From contig NC_135560.1 of assembly GCF_964340395.1 (NCBI RefSeq), forward strand, positions 12,449,598-12,513,597: a DNA stretch of 64,000 bases, in the 5' to 3' direction. Position 1 is the stretch's first letter. Each line of letters opens with the position of its first letter. Source of the stretch: Glandiceps talaboti (lineage: Eukaryota; Hemichordata; Enteropneusta; Spengelidae). A model generated the notes under the pieces. The model did no database searches. It was not told where the DNA came from and saw only the letters and a program-made list of their open reading frames with translations. Below, in pieces: positions 35,100 through 52,600 of the stretch. The position numbers were made by a program, and so were the translations under genes.

Positions 35100-37210
35100 T
35101 ACAACATGGACATTTCTGTTGCAAGCACTCATTACTACTGAGAGATTTATGGTATAGCTTTCATCTGTACATTTCGTGAGTAATTCACTAACAAATGACT
35201 TCACTGACTCTTTTGTGTTTAGGTAATTGTAATCATAATATGATTTCATGTGCAATTCGTGTCAGGGCTCTTAATGGAATGATCACAGCTATATATATAG
35301 GTAGTGATAAAAGATCGGACAGTGCAACACCTGATCTACTTCTACCACTGCAAACATAATGTCGCGATTAAAGTAATTGTTATTTACTCTACCCCAGATA
35401 TAGAAGCTTAAATAAATATAACGTTTAAAAAGTAACGGGATTATGTTTGACCACACAGACATGTCTACGTGACAAATCAACCTTTGAGTCAATTTTACAG
35501 TTCAGCAGTTTCATAAAACACTTCGATTAAATTTGTCACAGCGACCGCCACATTACAGGATCGCCGTAATGTCGTCACACGTATTACCTAGCAGTGACCT
35601 GTCTGTGACCTCTGTACAACGTCTGGTTTAGGAAATCAGTACAATCGCATAATTGAAACAAAAAAAATGAATTTCGTTGTTGGACAAAAAGACAGAATTC
35701 TTGAATTCTGTGTATTTACTACAGTGATGTACTTTATGTATACCAACCAACTTATCTGAAAAAAAGTATATAATGTATATACATTAACCATCTCTTTATT
35801 TTCTCAAAAAGTCTCAAAAAGTCAAATTTACAAGGTGAACAAACTCTCAAATAACACAAAGAGATCATGCTTCAAATAGAAAAATAGTGGTCGATTTTAC
35901 GAAAATACAAAATGAACTGCCCTCAACGATGACGAATGGTCATTGACACTCCCCCTCCCTTTCCCCGACAGAAGCGTCGTTTATAGAAAATTGCATCTTA
36001 CCAGCCATGATTCAAACGAAGAAATTTTATTTATCATGAGTGATTTTACAAAAAAAAACAGAGTCACGTAATTTTATACAACGAAAATACCATCATCTGG
36101 AACGGAGTGTCGTCGGCACCGACAATTACATTCTCGCAAAAAAACACAAAAAAAAACCAACCCTAAAACAGAACGTTACTGTTATTTCTTCCACGACACT
36201 GTGTTTTTGGACGGTGACTTAAAAGTGGCGACAATTACAGAAATTTCGCCATTGTTCAACAATAAATCTTACTCCTTGCTACACTTCCATTACCATTGAC
36301 ATGAGATACAATTATCTTAGCATATTGCTAGACTGTAAATTAATATTAAGAAACAATATTTCACATAAGATTTTTTGTCGTTGCAGACACTAATGTTAGT
36401 ATAGTATTGTCAAGCTAGGCAACGTTATGGTTTTCATTGCAATCTGAAGAACTGTTAGATTAATTTTCATAGTTGGGTCATTTTCCAATTGTAAATGTTA
36501 ATCAGGTTAATTGCGGGATAAACTCCGAATCGTTTAAATTCTAGATTTCTAGGAACACATAAACAACTAGATAGAATATGACAATAAAAACCCATACATT
36601 TTCCAATTTATGACGATCAAGTATAATTCTATAGACTGAGACCGAAGCCTCGGAGTGGTCGTTGGTGGCGTTGTTGTTACTACTCATGCGCTAAACAGAT
36701 TTGTAATTAAAAAGGAGTACACTCAGCGATGCACCATTTAGTCTAACAACAAATATACAACGCAGAAATGTATTAACAGATGTAATGTTCCGTCTCGAGC
36801 TCGTCGCGCAATTTGTGGAAAAAAATATTTGGACATATTACATTTACAGACAAATTTGTAAAAACCGTTTTTTTATGAATTGACAAATCACACATGATTG
36901 TAAGAGTTATCTTGCATCCTGACTAATGTTCAAATTTGCATAAAATAAGTACAGATGTGTGTTCGTACATTCATAAAACTTGATTTGTCCACAAAACTTA
37001 TCAGCAGGTTGTTTATACTGCGCGCGTAAAAATGATATGCAATCATCAGTTCAGCTGTAGTACGAGTCAATATCTATCTCGTAAATGCTGTAACATCTTT
37101 GGTACATTATACACTATATATATGAATCAGTGAAACATGAAAACATCGAAAATTTAAAATAAATATGCAAATTGAGTGTTTAATTATATGCAATGAATTC
37201 AAGTAATGAT

Positions 37211-41332
<4,122 letters not shown>

Positions 41333-41483
41333 ATTCGATATTTACAAGACAGATATTAATACAGGCTTTAGTATCTCCCACTGGTGATAATAACAGTTTA
41401 AATTTGTTGCAATATCAACAAGGTAAGAGAAAAAGCTGTTCGATATCGCCAAGTTTTTCCCAGTTATGTTGCTGGGGGAAAAA

Positions 41484-41518
41484 CGCGACCCAGTTACTAT
41501 GCCAATTCCGGGGACCAC
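41484..41518 (-). promoter_or_regulatory. Shared upstream element, gene A copy
   Basis: The minus strand reads GTGGTCCCCGGAATTGGCAT then AGTAACTGGGTCGCG. It lies about 152-186 bases upstream of the gene A ATG. It aligns with counterparts upstream of B and C at similar distances, whereas the sequence between element and ATG does not align by eye. Common core: GTCCCCnGGAATTG, a spacer of a few bases, then ATAGTAACyrGrT. Confidence 0.65.
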
Positions 41519-42139
41519 ACGATGGAACACGCCACTAATAACATATACATATGTGATATAATAATTAATATGATATTGATATAATATACACGAAAGTGTA
41601 CCTTTTCCAACAATACAATATATGTGTATTGATAAACAGGTTGTCAAGGGAACAATCGAAGGGGAATTTAATTTTGTTATATTTTTCAGGGACGCATGTG
41701 TTCATGTAAATTATGTCCCAAGATAGAATTAGTTGTGCACCCCCGTGTAGAGCCTCCGAATACAATGACATTATTAGCGTGATGTTGAATTCAAAACGAA
41801 AGAAATTGTAAGCTAGACTCATGTCGGTGTTCTTGGTGAATACAATGTACCAAAATACGATTGGGCACATCAACCTGGGAGGTTATGTGTTTTGGTGAAC
41901 ATCTCATAAATTTACACCAAATATTACATATCATCTTATTTATCTTTGAAATCGAGCTTAGTCGACGATTTTAATTGAGTAGTAGGAATTTGTTGCGTTT
42001 CCTGACTTTGTTAATTAATTCATTTCTGGCAGGGCAATCCTGTAATAAACATGTGATTGTAAATTTATGTGTGTAAATTAAAATAATGTCATACTTATCA
42101 AGAACACTGCTTCATCTGGTGACTAGTTCTATCAAGCGT

Positions 42140-42182
<43 letters not shown>

Positions 42183-42205
42183 TCATCATCATCATCATCA
42201 TCGTC

Positions 42206-42293
<88 letters not shown>

Positions 42294-42297
42294 CCAC

Positions 42298-42369
<72 letters not shown>
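42140..42369. repeat. (CAA)n followed by (CAT)n microsatellite
   Basis: About 14 CAA units followed by about 62 CAT units, with scattered CGT and CAC interruptions. Predicted poly-Asn/Ile and poly-Met frames are artefacts. Confidence 0.97.
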
Positions 42370-42730
42370 GACATAACTTCTGGTTACAAGGCTTACACGT
42401 AAATTATTTTAGCCATGATATACACAGACGTTATTTGCATTTATGGTACATAAACATAAACATCGCAACAAGTATAAATTCAAATATAATATAATATAAT
42501 TATTAAAAAAAATTAAACCCTACAGTGAATAGTGTTTCGCATATAGCATAGATTGGTTTGACATACATATCGGCTATTTTTAATTATGTGGTTGGAAAAA
42601 TACAGCATCTTAATATATATTGGAAGGACAAAACTTAATCGAACAACAAATGAGGACAGAATGAGCTAGAGAGTAGCAAAAAACATCCTTGGCGATTACA
42701 CATACGAACGTCATAGACTCCCCTCCCCCC

Positions 42731-42795
42731 ACGGTGCCGTAAAAGAGTCTGTAGTTAAAGGTTTTGCGACGATGGTTATAGACCCAACCATCGCT
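42731..42795. repeat. Short dispersed repeat copy plus hairpin in the gene B 3' flank
   Basis: ACGGTGCCGTAAAAGAGTCT then GTAGTT...GACGATGG (42731-42774) recurs at 45801-45838. The GACGATGGTT here also pairs with AACCATCG (42787-42794) to form a hairpin beginning within five bases of the gene B stop codon. Its role is unknown. Confidence 0.5.
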
Positions 42796-42798
42796 AAG

Positions 42799-45700
42799 CT
42801 ATTCTATGCTGTCATCAGAATATCCCTCCTCGTCTTCTCTTTGTAGTTCTTCCGCCCCTTCAGTTCTTTCATCCCCTCTTCCGTCTCCACTTTCAACGCC
42901 GTCAACTCGTTCTCTCTCCTCCTTCTCCCCCTTCTCCTTCTCCTTCTCTTCCTCCTCCTCCCCCTCCTCCTCCTCCTCCTTAACGACCTGTCTTCCACTT
43001 TCTTCCCCGCGCTTCTTCTCTTCAACATGTGTAAGGTCGAGCTTATAAACCTGTTTTCTGACATTGGTTGTATCCAGTTTGAACCGGAATTTAGCGTCGT
43101 CGACCGGTTCTAATTTAGTGTGTGATTTCTGTGCGTCAACGATTCTGCAAATTCAATGACCCAAGAGTTGATAAATAAACACTGGCATTTGTTGAAATAC
43201 CTTTCAAAAGTTACATATTAAATGCATCCAACAACGTATTTGTAGATTTGCCATTATACATGCGAAATGTTGTTTTCCTAGCTTCATGCGATCCAATAAC
43301 TGTATCGCTAACTATCTTATATCCAATCAGATCGAACGTATAGTCTCAGGCTTTCGATATATTTGATATCATGCAAACATCAAATTGAACTACCCATGGA
43401 CGATAATTCTAGCTGATAAGTAAGTGAACCACCCAAGTGGACACAAATTGTATCTTATTATTGAGTGAACCCCATAAGTGGACGATATTCCTCATCACTA
43501 TTTTCTGCCGCAATGTTGCATCCGGGGTCTAAAAGTATCACAAGTATACGCATTGCACTGGGGATAACTATGGGATATATGATAATATATCAATTATCTA
43601 TGGGATAATTGATGAGAAGTACTCACCTTTGTCGCATGGAGTCCACTTTCTGTGGAGAGAAGAAATAACAAACTATGAGAAATCAGTGTATTATTTATTA
43701 TACATCATTTATAAAACCTTATGACCCAAAATGTTGTCTCGGTTCACGTCGTCTATAGTTGCCGGTCCACTAGCTAAAAGTAAAAGTAATTTCCTGGAAA
43801 TCAGACTGCATTTCTCTTTAAGTTTTGCTATTTTATTTCCAAATTATCCCGAACTATTTTGTGACATCCATTATCTGCATTAGCAACACACAACATCGCG
43901 CACCAATTCACAAAATGGCCATTATCATTATACTCAGACTCGGAATGGTGCAGAAAACAACGAACCGTGTTGCACATTTGCCTCTTACAGATGCAAACAA
44001 TTCAATTCACATTACTTCAAATGACCTAATTATCAAACATAGAAATATTTGTTTCCTAGAATTATCATATCAGTTACAACCTTTTCAGATCTTTCATCGT
44101 CGTGCCTTTACCTAATCCTCGTAACCATGGTAACTTACCGAGTTCAAGTTGACCTGGGTCAAATTCTGCATTTCTCTATTGGTACTAACTATGATTTCAT
44201 GATCTTTGCTAATACGTGTTTGACACATGCGTATTTGAGTTTGCATAGCACGAAGCTTCTCCTGTTTGGTTTTGTCCACTTTGTGTAACATCAAAGTCTT
44301 TCTTCTTTCGATGGTTGTGATTAGAGCGTCACACTCTTTATTGATTTTGTTTTTCAACTTTGCAGAGTGTACCTGGATGAAGGAGAAAATCACGTGATAT
44401 CTAAATGATTTTGTCATGAGTTTTCAGGGACCGAATTTATTGGGCGGGGGGGGGGTGACTGGAATAGTAATAAGAGGATTCGATAGGCTTCGTATGATGC
44501 ATACTATACGTTGTACTTTGGATATACATATTAGTTCATGGCAGAAGTTGAAAACTTTGAACCCAAGACATTGTGTTATGAAAGGAACCCCTAGTAATCA
44601 TATAATACACTGTATAAAGGAATAGCCACTTTGGTATTGAACACGTCCCTTGATTTCAACTCAAATATTGGTTGACATGGTAACAATTAAGACATCATTT
44701 TTCAAAGTGAAATCTATGCAAATTTCGATAATTAAATCAAATATCCAACTAAATGATCTTGTTTTTGTGTTTCCTGTTGATGTATTCGTCTGATAGGGAT
44801 AAGTATGTTTTATAAAATAAATTTCTAGAGTTTGAAATAAAAAAAAACAAGAATTGTTACCTTTGTATTCTCTATATTGACGTTTAAAGTTCTTACTAAC
44901 GCCTCCACGTCCTTTTGTTGGTATTCTAAGTCTTCCAGATTTTCTTTGATTTCCTTCTAAAGGATAAAGAAAGACATAATAAAAGCCTTAGGTGTCTGAG
45001 AACGTCGTTGTTATGTATAACACTCGTTTTCGGTGACAAATGTCATGGATGTTTGAGTATCTGTGCATGGGGTTCTCACTTAGCCAGTAAAGTCGACTCT
45101 AACATGAAAAAAACCCCAAATATGAACAGTTAATGTCAACTCTGCGTCTGGTTAAATTTAGGTCAGATACAATGGGGTGTTTAGAGTCGAATTATCTTTC
45201 GTGTCTGACCCAAAATTCCATTTGATTACATAAGTGTATTTAGTTTCCGAGATAAAGAGAGTTCCAGGGTTAAAGTTCGGGGTTTCTGTTAAATGATTCG
45301 AACACATGAAGGCTATGCTAATGTTGGATGACTTTGGTATGTGACTGTCAGGTACAATAATTCAGTGTGAATGGGTCCCACATCTAGCTTTAAATTTATT
45401 AGTTTTACTTCTTTGTGTCGCCTCAGAGTGAAATTCACACTGAACATGGTGTGTCTTATGGGAACCAAACATTATTATTGTACGTACAAAGAAGGATCTC
45501 ACAGGACTTGAACTTACCACTAGATGTAATAATTTAGAAGTTGGAAGTTTTGAACCTGTGTTCACTTAGAATTTGACGTTGGAGAGCACCCCAACGTCAG
45601 TGCTTTGACATTCTGTCCTTGTCGTCTACTCGTTTTTCTGGGTTATTTTGTGCAACGTATAGATAAAATGGTGCAAACTGTCATATTCGGGGAAAAAAGA

Positions 45701-46636
45701 CACACTATAATTTGATTTCGTCTTGAATTATCACATTCTCACAAGTCAGAGCACATAATTGCTGTTGAAGCAACGAAGCACCTCTCGGCGGTGAGTATTG
45801 GACGGTGCCGTAAAAGAGGCTGTGGTTTATGACGATGGAATTTTATATCGGGGCTTTTGATATCATTTGAATTCAATACAGCTGTCGTGCCTTTACATAT
45901 TACCGCGCCAATGTGTAAAGACACGACACAACTTTAAAATACCCTTGATTAAGTTGTACGCCTGTCAATGTGTTATGGTATTCCAACCTTAGTTTACAGC
46001 AGTCAAAAACTAATATATAAGATCTGTAAAATAGTTGTATTTGCACAACCGTTTGAAATACACCAATAGATCATATACACTTTGATCCCTAACCACTTTA
46101 GCATTTCTTGGTTTGATATATGGTGTATATATTTGTTTGGTCCAGCAATGGGACTATTCTTACAGACGTGGATTAGTTGACTCGGTTGCACCTGATAAGG
46201 AATGAGGCCAGATTGAAATTTAAGAAAGTTGCCTGTTTAGAATAATGCCACTAAACTGTATCTAAACTCGTAGACAGTTGATGTTTTCGGTATCTAAGTC
46301 AAACCTCCACTAAGGCTTGGACACGTTTTGTAGAACCATAGTTGATATAGGATCAACCCAACACTATGGTTTGGTACCTACCTTGTTATACCTGTATTCA
46401 TCTTGAGAGCTTTTGCCCTCATCATCATTTGGCTTATGTCTATTCCTTCGTTGATGAATAACACCAATGTTGCATTTAGGACAGCGGAATTCGTCTGAAC
46501 CGTAACTCTCATTATTCTTTTTAACTTCCTCTTCGCACGTTAAACATAGCGGGTGATCACACGTCAATTCAACGGGTGCCAAGAACGAATTGACGCAGTG
46601 AACGCACTGACTGCTGCCTCTTGTCAACTTAGACAT
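42799..46636 (-). CDS. TRIM-like gene B: RING, coiled coil, acidic tail
   Basis: Five exons: 46636-46382 (85 aa), 44956-44861 (32 aa), 44372-44139 (78 aa), 43649-43627 (23 nt) and 43144-42799. They total 318 codons, 317 residues. RING cysteines are C11, C14, C26, H28, C31, C34, C52 and C55, in MSKLTRGSSQCVHC...PVELTCDHPLCLTC...FRCPKC. Exon 2 (KEIKENLEDLEYQQKDVEAL) and exon 3 (KECDALITTIERRKTLMLHK, later CQTRISKDHEIIVSTNREMQ) form the coiled coil. No B-box is present. The terminal exon starts RIVDAQKSHTKLEPVDDAKF and continues into a Glu/Lys-rich stretch ending YSDDSIE before a TAG stop. The true tail frame has no ATG-initiated open frame of its own: an Arg-rich overlapping frame is longer but out of phase with the splice junctions. 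B is clearly less similar to A and C than they are to each other. Confidence 0.85.
45801..45838. repeat. Second copy of the ACGGTGCCGTAAAAGAG repeat
   Basis: GACGGTGCCGTAAAAGAGGC then TGTGGTTTATGACGATGG matches 42731-42774 apart from two substitutions and a short indel. It lies in intron 1 of gene B. A weaker relative, GACGGTAAAGAGGCT, is at 14445. Confidence 0.5.
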
Positions 46637-46800
46637 CTTCGGTCTTACAAGGATTAAAAAAAACTTCAGAAACCTTCAGAGTGTGAAGATAATTTTTGAG
46701 AAGTGAGCTAAAATAGCGTGAGTAGAAAGTTTTAGTATAACTTCCAACGGCAAAAGTTGCAGTGGTACGACGTGCGAGATTGTTGATCTTTCAAAGTCCA

Positions 46801-46837
46801 CGCGATCTGGTTACTATCATCAATTCCGGGGGACTAC
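46801..46837 (-). promoter_or_regulatory. Shared upstream element, gene B copy
   Basis: The minus strand reads GTAGTCCCCCGGAATTGATG then ATAGTAACCAGATCGCG, about 165-200 bases upstream of the gene B ATG. It is the best match to the common core of the three copies. Confidence 0.65.
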
Positions 46838-47441
46838 ATCATTACTCTTCATGTTGGGGGAAATAATGATAGTATATTTTATGAATCGATTACTAATGTT
46901 CATATGTCTACAAGTCGTCGTCAAGACATTGGATTATGATTTCCCCAAAATATGTAAACTAGTGAGAAAGTCATTATATACAGTAATTATAGTTGATTGA
47001 CTGTGGGAATGACCCCCGGGTAACTTACCTAACTACATGCTAATACAACGTGATTGACGTTCCAAGACTGGTTGAGTTATGCCAATGTAAACAGGCTAAA
47101 TCTCCTTATTATATTTTGCACTCCGTTCTGTATTTGCCTTTTTTCGATACATTTTGAAGGAGACACAGTCCTAAATGAGCTTGTCGGGGAGGGAACGTGG
47201 TATTTGGAAGTTTAAATCCTCATCAAATTTCAATAGCGAAATCAAAAGTGAGTTGCAATAGTTAAAGGAACCACCTCTTCACAACTCATTGCAGGATTTT
47301 GGAACATTACTCATTATTGTCTACAGCAAATTAATTTGAATTGAGTTTTATGTAAGTATTTAATACTTAGAGAAAAATGTCTCGTGTTGGTCTTCTCTGT
47401 CTCCCTTTCTGCATATCTCTCTCTCTAGCTTTCTCTCTCCC

Positions 47442-47472
47442 TCCCTCCCTCCCTCCCTCCTCTCTCTCTATC

Positions 47473-47551
<79 letters not shown>

Positions 47552-47561
47552 ACCCTCTCTC
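47442..47561. repeat. (CTCC)n / (CT)n microsatellite
   Basis: CTCC units at 47442-47460, then after a short break about 36 CT units (47476-47550). The Leu-Ser and Arg-Glu frames across it are artefacts. Confidence 0.95.
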
Positions 47562-48187
47562 TGAGCAGTTCATACACACACACTTTTATCTACCTAAATT
47601 ATATGAAATGTATTATTATTATCATGTATTATTATTTTTATTTGCATTTATTTATTTATTTGCATTATATTTACATTACATTTCGTATCTATCGTCATTT
47701 CGTGTTATCTTATCAGTAGTATTACATATAATATATAATAAAATGCAATGACAAACATTTAGAATCAACAACTTTTATTTACATTGCCACAAGTATTCTC
47801 AGAATATTAAATTTACAATTCACCAAAGTAAAGGAGACAGAGGAATATACAAGTATTTGATGACGTCATGAATCAAACATGACGTCATATCTACTAAACA
47901 GTGTATTTGCACCCCATTCTTCTACACGATATGTTGTATTCAGTGTACGTGTGTTGTACAATAATTAACTTATCATCAGGGGCTAGTATCATAAACGTAT
48001 CATAAACTTGCATAGACCCTCGAGTAGTTATTGTCAGATCCAAAGTCTGTGTATAAACATAATCTTGGAAGAACGGTCAACTTGTATTAACAATTTTGAT
48101 GCGTGAAAATTGCGTCTTTTTTTTAGAATGACAGTCGTAAGCTGCGCCAGTGCAGTAACTTATATTGTTTGACACATTTATAGCTAA

Positions 48188-48507
48188 TCATAAATACAAC
48201 CCATAACACCGAAGTAAAGCGTTTTCTGTATGTACCACAATCGTTTATAGCATCTATATCAAGTGTAAAAGTACACTCTGTTTCATTCGCTAATTGACCA
48301 CAGTTGAAAGGTCGCATGCTAGGCTTGTAAATAAACCAATTGAAACAGTGTACTTTTACGTTTGATATGAATGCTATAAATGAGTGTAGCACATAGAGAA
48401 AGTGTTTTACTTCAGTGTTGCTAGTTGTAATATGACTGCTATAAACAAGTGTAGCACATACAGAAAGTGTTTTTCTTCAGTGTTACTCGTTGTACATTTC
48501 ATGATGA
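48188..48507. mobile_element. Foldback element with ~85-bp imperfect arms and a duplicated right end
   Basis: The left arm (48188-48285; contains GAAGTAAAGCGTTTTCTGTA and AAAAGTACACTCTGTTTCA) pairs with the right arm (48340-48426; contains TGAAACAGTGTACTTTTACG and GAAAGTGTTTTACTTCAGTG). The outer ~65 bases of the right arm are repeated directly at 48434-48500 (GACTGCTATAAACAAGTGTA ... TTTTTCTTCAGTGTTACTCG). No protein is encoded, so it is probably a non-autonomous DNA transposon with a tandem subterminal duplication. Confidence 0.75.
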
Positions 48508-49603
48508 AAGTGAAGTAAGTTAACACGATGCATTACAGTGGAAAGCTAAGTATCCCTTTCATAATCGTTGACTAAAAGAATGAAATGAACTAGCTTTTTA
48601 AACATCACAAGACAGTAATCAGTCATGTACATTTCCAAGACAAAACAAATAATAATTATTGGAGTAGAGAAACAGTCTAAAAACAAGCATACATTTTATG
48701 ACAACTGATGTGAGAAGTGAGTCATGTGTAACCAAACAAACAATTTAATTCTAAGACAAACTATTAGTAACACACGTAATATGTTAATTAGATGATTTTT
48801 TTGTTGTAAATGTAAATCAGGTTGATTGCCATCAAAATCAGGGTTTGATTTTTAGAGGCTCTTCAAAATGGTGATTTAGTTTTTTTGTAGGTGTCTTGGA
48901 AAGTCACTTTGGCTACTAGTCATGCATGTAGTGTGAAATCTACACATGAAATTGACTAATTATTTTTTTAAAATCATGTCTACTTTAAGAAACAAAACAG
49001 ATATAAATGAATTACTTCTAAAGCATGTCGACTTCGTGATTAAGCAAAAACAATCGTGTATGGGAGTGTGTCGAATTCTTATAATACAACGAATGCTGTT
49101 TCACATGATAACTGACAAAGAGTTTTGGAAAATTTACAGAATGCCAGAAATACGTCAAAATAAACTCGATGAAAGATAGGAATATTTCAAAATTTAAAAT
49201 AGAGTTGTAAAATTTGATCTCAGTTTTTCATAATATAGTTACTGAGAGTATTTTATATGTTTGGAGATTTCGATGGATTGACTAATATTTTTGTAGTGAA
49301 AGACATATAATATATGATGCAATCTCTAGACATGTTAGGCCTATATCGGTATCAAACTAATTAAAACGTCACTTCTTCTGATTTGAACTATCAAGTTCAC
49401 TGTCAGTGAAAATCCCTGCGATGTATACTATATGCACAGAGACACACACGTAGACATACATCACATAGGCATGTTTCTGTGTGTATGTATATGTATATGT
49501 GAATGTGTTCAGATGTCAATTCGAACGTTACAACCCTGAACCCTCAAACGAAAAGGAAGAAACTGAATTACTGGTCACGGTGACAAAATTGAAAGCATAT
49601 AAT

Positions 49604-52600
49604 TTAGGAGTTTTCTTCGGCTACCTCAGTCCAGGCGCCCCCACCTTCTTTTTCCTCTTCATTTTCCTCGCCCTCCTTCTTCTCGCCTTCCTCTTTATTT
49701 TCTTCCTCCTTCTCTTTGTCTCCGTCTTCTTTACCGCCCCCCTCTCCCTCCTCCTCATCGTCCTCCACCTCTTCAAGGTCAAGTTGTTCACATTGTTCTT
49801 TGGCACTGGCTGTATCTAGTTTGTATCGGATCTTTTCGTCCTCGCACGGTGTCAGTTCAGGATGTGATTCTTTGGCATCGTTGATGCTACAATGAGATTG
49901 TAAACACCAAAAAAATGGTTTAATAAATATAGTGATTGATCAAACATTATCTGAGAATAAAATATAACCTAACCTAATGTTTGTGAACAATGATATGTTT
50001 ATATATGCTTTGTATGCTAATATAAACCGTCTTATACAGTGATAAATTGATCAATATCAGAGTGGAGATCGAGAAATAAACAAAATAATACATTGTTTTG
50101 AACGCTCGTGGCGCTATTTTCAGTGAACTCGAGCACAGCGAGGTCATCACAAATCATGTCGGTTGTGTCTTTGTCCATTCGCATCTAGGGTTTTAAAAGG
50201 TGTAAACTTCGTGATGATTTTAGAAGAAAGTTCTCAGTAAATGGAATCTTTAGACAAATTTTAGGAGAACGAAGAGCTTTAGTCAAAGAGGGCAATCACG
50301 GTTTTTCTCACGTAATTGAGGGTGAGCATTTTTTTTCTTCGAACACGCCATGCAGATGTGTTAAAAGCTAAACTGAGCTTATCTATAACTATCGGCAATT
50401 TTTATGATCTGTGTAAGATTATAGACTGTGCTATATATTGCCGAATGGCTGATTTCAATCCGATATGATTTCTAAGTCAGGACCTGAAGGGCAAGTTTTT
50501 AAAACGACAAAAAATATTGAATACGAAATGGGCCATTGATAGAGGTAGGTAATATTGTGACTCAATCATAAGTGTACTAGAATTTTGGTAAGATTTGTCA
50601 CTTGTCGACGACATCTTGCTTGTCTAGTCACTAATGGGGAAAGCTTGTAGCTACAGTTACTGAGATTTGAAGAAGTTCAAAAACTCATACAGACACTGAA
50701 CTATGTCTCACTTGCGATAAAGTGTTTTAACACGAAATCTGATTGCTCATTGCAAGTTGTTCAATCTATTGTTTTGATAAGCCCTGTTAAATGCCTTTAA
50801 GTCTAAAGACTGAATATTGACTGTTCTCACCTTCCGTTGATCGAATCTGCTTTCTGCGGAAAAAAAAACAATACGATGTTACAACACAGTATTATTGTAG
50901 TACTTGTAATTCATAACTTTTTTTCATTTCATGAGTCAATGGTAAATTTTCCGATGATTCTAATGATGATGTTAATCGTAAGCTTAAAAGGCAAGGCGTC
51001 TCGGCCTCTTCGTCAGTTATTTCTTACACAGCCTGTCAGTTTATAGTCTTAACCATGAATTACCATGAGCTGACATGTAATTGTCCACAGAATGATAACT
51101 GGTTAACTGCCTCTACTTTGAGAAGCAAAATTTTCGTCAATTTTGTAAATAACGCAGCTACATGTATGTACTACAGATAAGGTTACGGCAGTTGAATCCA
51201 CTTTGTTTATAATTTTCAAATTAATTATTTCAAAACTGACAAGTAAAATTGATTTACCCCCTAAATGACTGCACATATCATTGTATTATATTTAGAACCT
51301 GAAACCTTGCAACTACAACATTCTAACCAAGTCACACCTTCACCAAAAAAGATTCGAAGTAAGTTTTAAACAAAATGGCCGCCGAAATGGCAAATTCTCA
51401 CTTTATGTTCTGAGATAATTCTACCCCCCATGTCATTTTGAAAAAGAATTACAACATATTGTAAATATCTGCCTAAATTTACGAAGTTCACGTTTACTCA
51501 TCAGATATGTGTATTTTCTTCAAATAATCCCCGACTTACTGAGTTCAGAGTTATCTGCGGCATCCTCTCCAGATCTCTATTGGTGCGCACAATTATGGCA
51601 TGACCTTTGCTGATAGACTTTTGACAAGTACGCATCTGAGTTTGTATGGCACGGAGTTTATCTTGTTGCGCTTTGTCCACCTTAGCCAACATCACTTTCT
51701 TTCTTCTCTCGATGATTAAAACCAGGGCTTCACATTCTTTGATGATTGTATTTTTCATCTGTGCAGCATTACCCTATATGCGAAAAATAGGAAAGACATT
51801 CAGCTTCAAACATCGATATAAAAATTTCACATCCGCAAGTCTAAGCAAAATCTGCATTATTAGAATATTATTTATAAAAAGAATATTACCCAAAAATATT
51901 CCAATAATTAGTGTATTGTAAAGGGGAAAGGATAGAGAGTGTAATTTGGTGACGGACGTGAATAATTTTGGAGGTCAAAAACAGAAGGTTTTCTTGCAAT
52001 CGTCTCTCATGAAGACTGTTACAGACCTCTCACTGCATAACCCACAATTGAATGAACGTACAAGCTACTAGCGGGACTTCTTGGAATCAATTGTAAAAAA
52101 TCGTTTTATGTGTTGGAGCTGTAAAAAATGATTTTACATCTAGCAAATCCGCTTGAATTATACTACATACTGTCATGAATTTGTAATTACTGTGTTTGGG
52201 TTCAGGCATGACGCTGTTTATACATGTCGCCAAACACCGAGTTAGAGAAATGAACATCTTGTACATTTCCAATATAATCAGAATTACACATGTACCAATA
52301 TAATCTTAAATGAATCACGGCCCGCGGCCTTGAGTTAATCCCAACACCTTGTACGATTATTCGACAATATATCAATGGTTCTTGCATTTCGTTAACAGAA
52401 CTTCCATTAAAAAAAAACTAAAATGGAAAGTATGGTCAAAATGTTATTTATGATTGTGTTCATTTAATGATTAAATTGCCATAATAACTTTACCTTCGTC
52501 TTCTCTCCGATCACATTTAATTTTCTCATGAACTCATCCACCTTTAGATTCTCACGTTCTAATTCTTCTAGGTTTTTGATGATTTCGGTCTGAAAGTTGA

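Larger units (their letters stand above)
41333..42798. other. Spacer between TRIM-like genes A and B
   Basis: About 1.5 kb. The side next to gene A holds its 5' flank and the shared upstream element. The side next to gene B holds the B 3' UTR. In between is a 230-bp (CAA)n/(CAT)n array. No coding exon seen. Confidence 0.6.
46838..49603. other. Spacer between TRIM-like genes B and C
   Basis: No exon recognised on either strand. It contains a (CTCC)n/(CT)n array and a large inverted repeat. The short plus-strand frame at 48946-49179 has no family resemblance I can name and no splice or promoter support. Confidence 0.6.

Noticed and set aside
48946-49179. 77-codon plus-strand frame
   Set aside because: No homologue, no splice signals, AT-driven composition.
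49621-49806. Arg/Lys-rich minus-strand ORF
   Set aside because: Wrong frame. The splice phase and similarity to gene A require the acidic frame ending at 49604.
49481-49819. Hydrophobic plus-strand frame resembling a membrane protein
   Set aside because: Antisense of the gene C tail. Leu/Phe runs arise from GAG/GAA/AAG codons read backwards.
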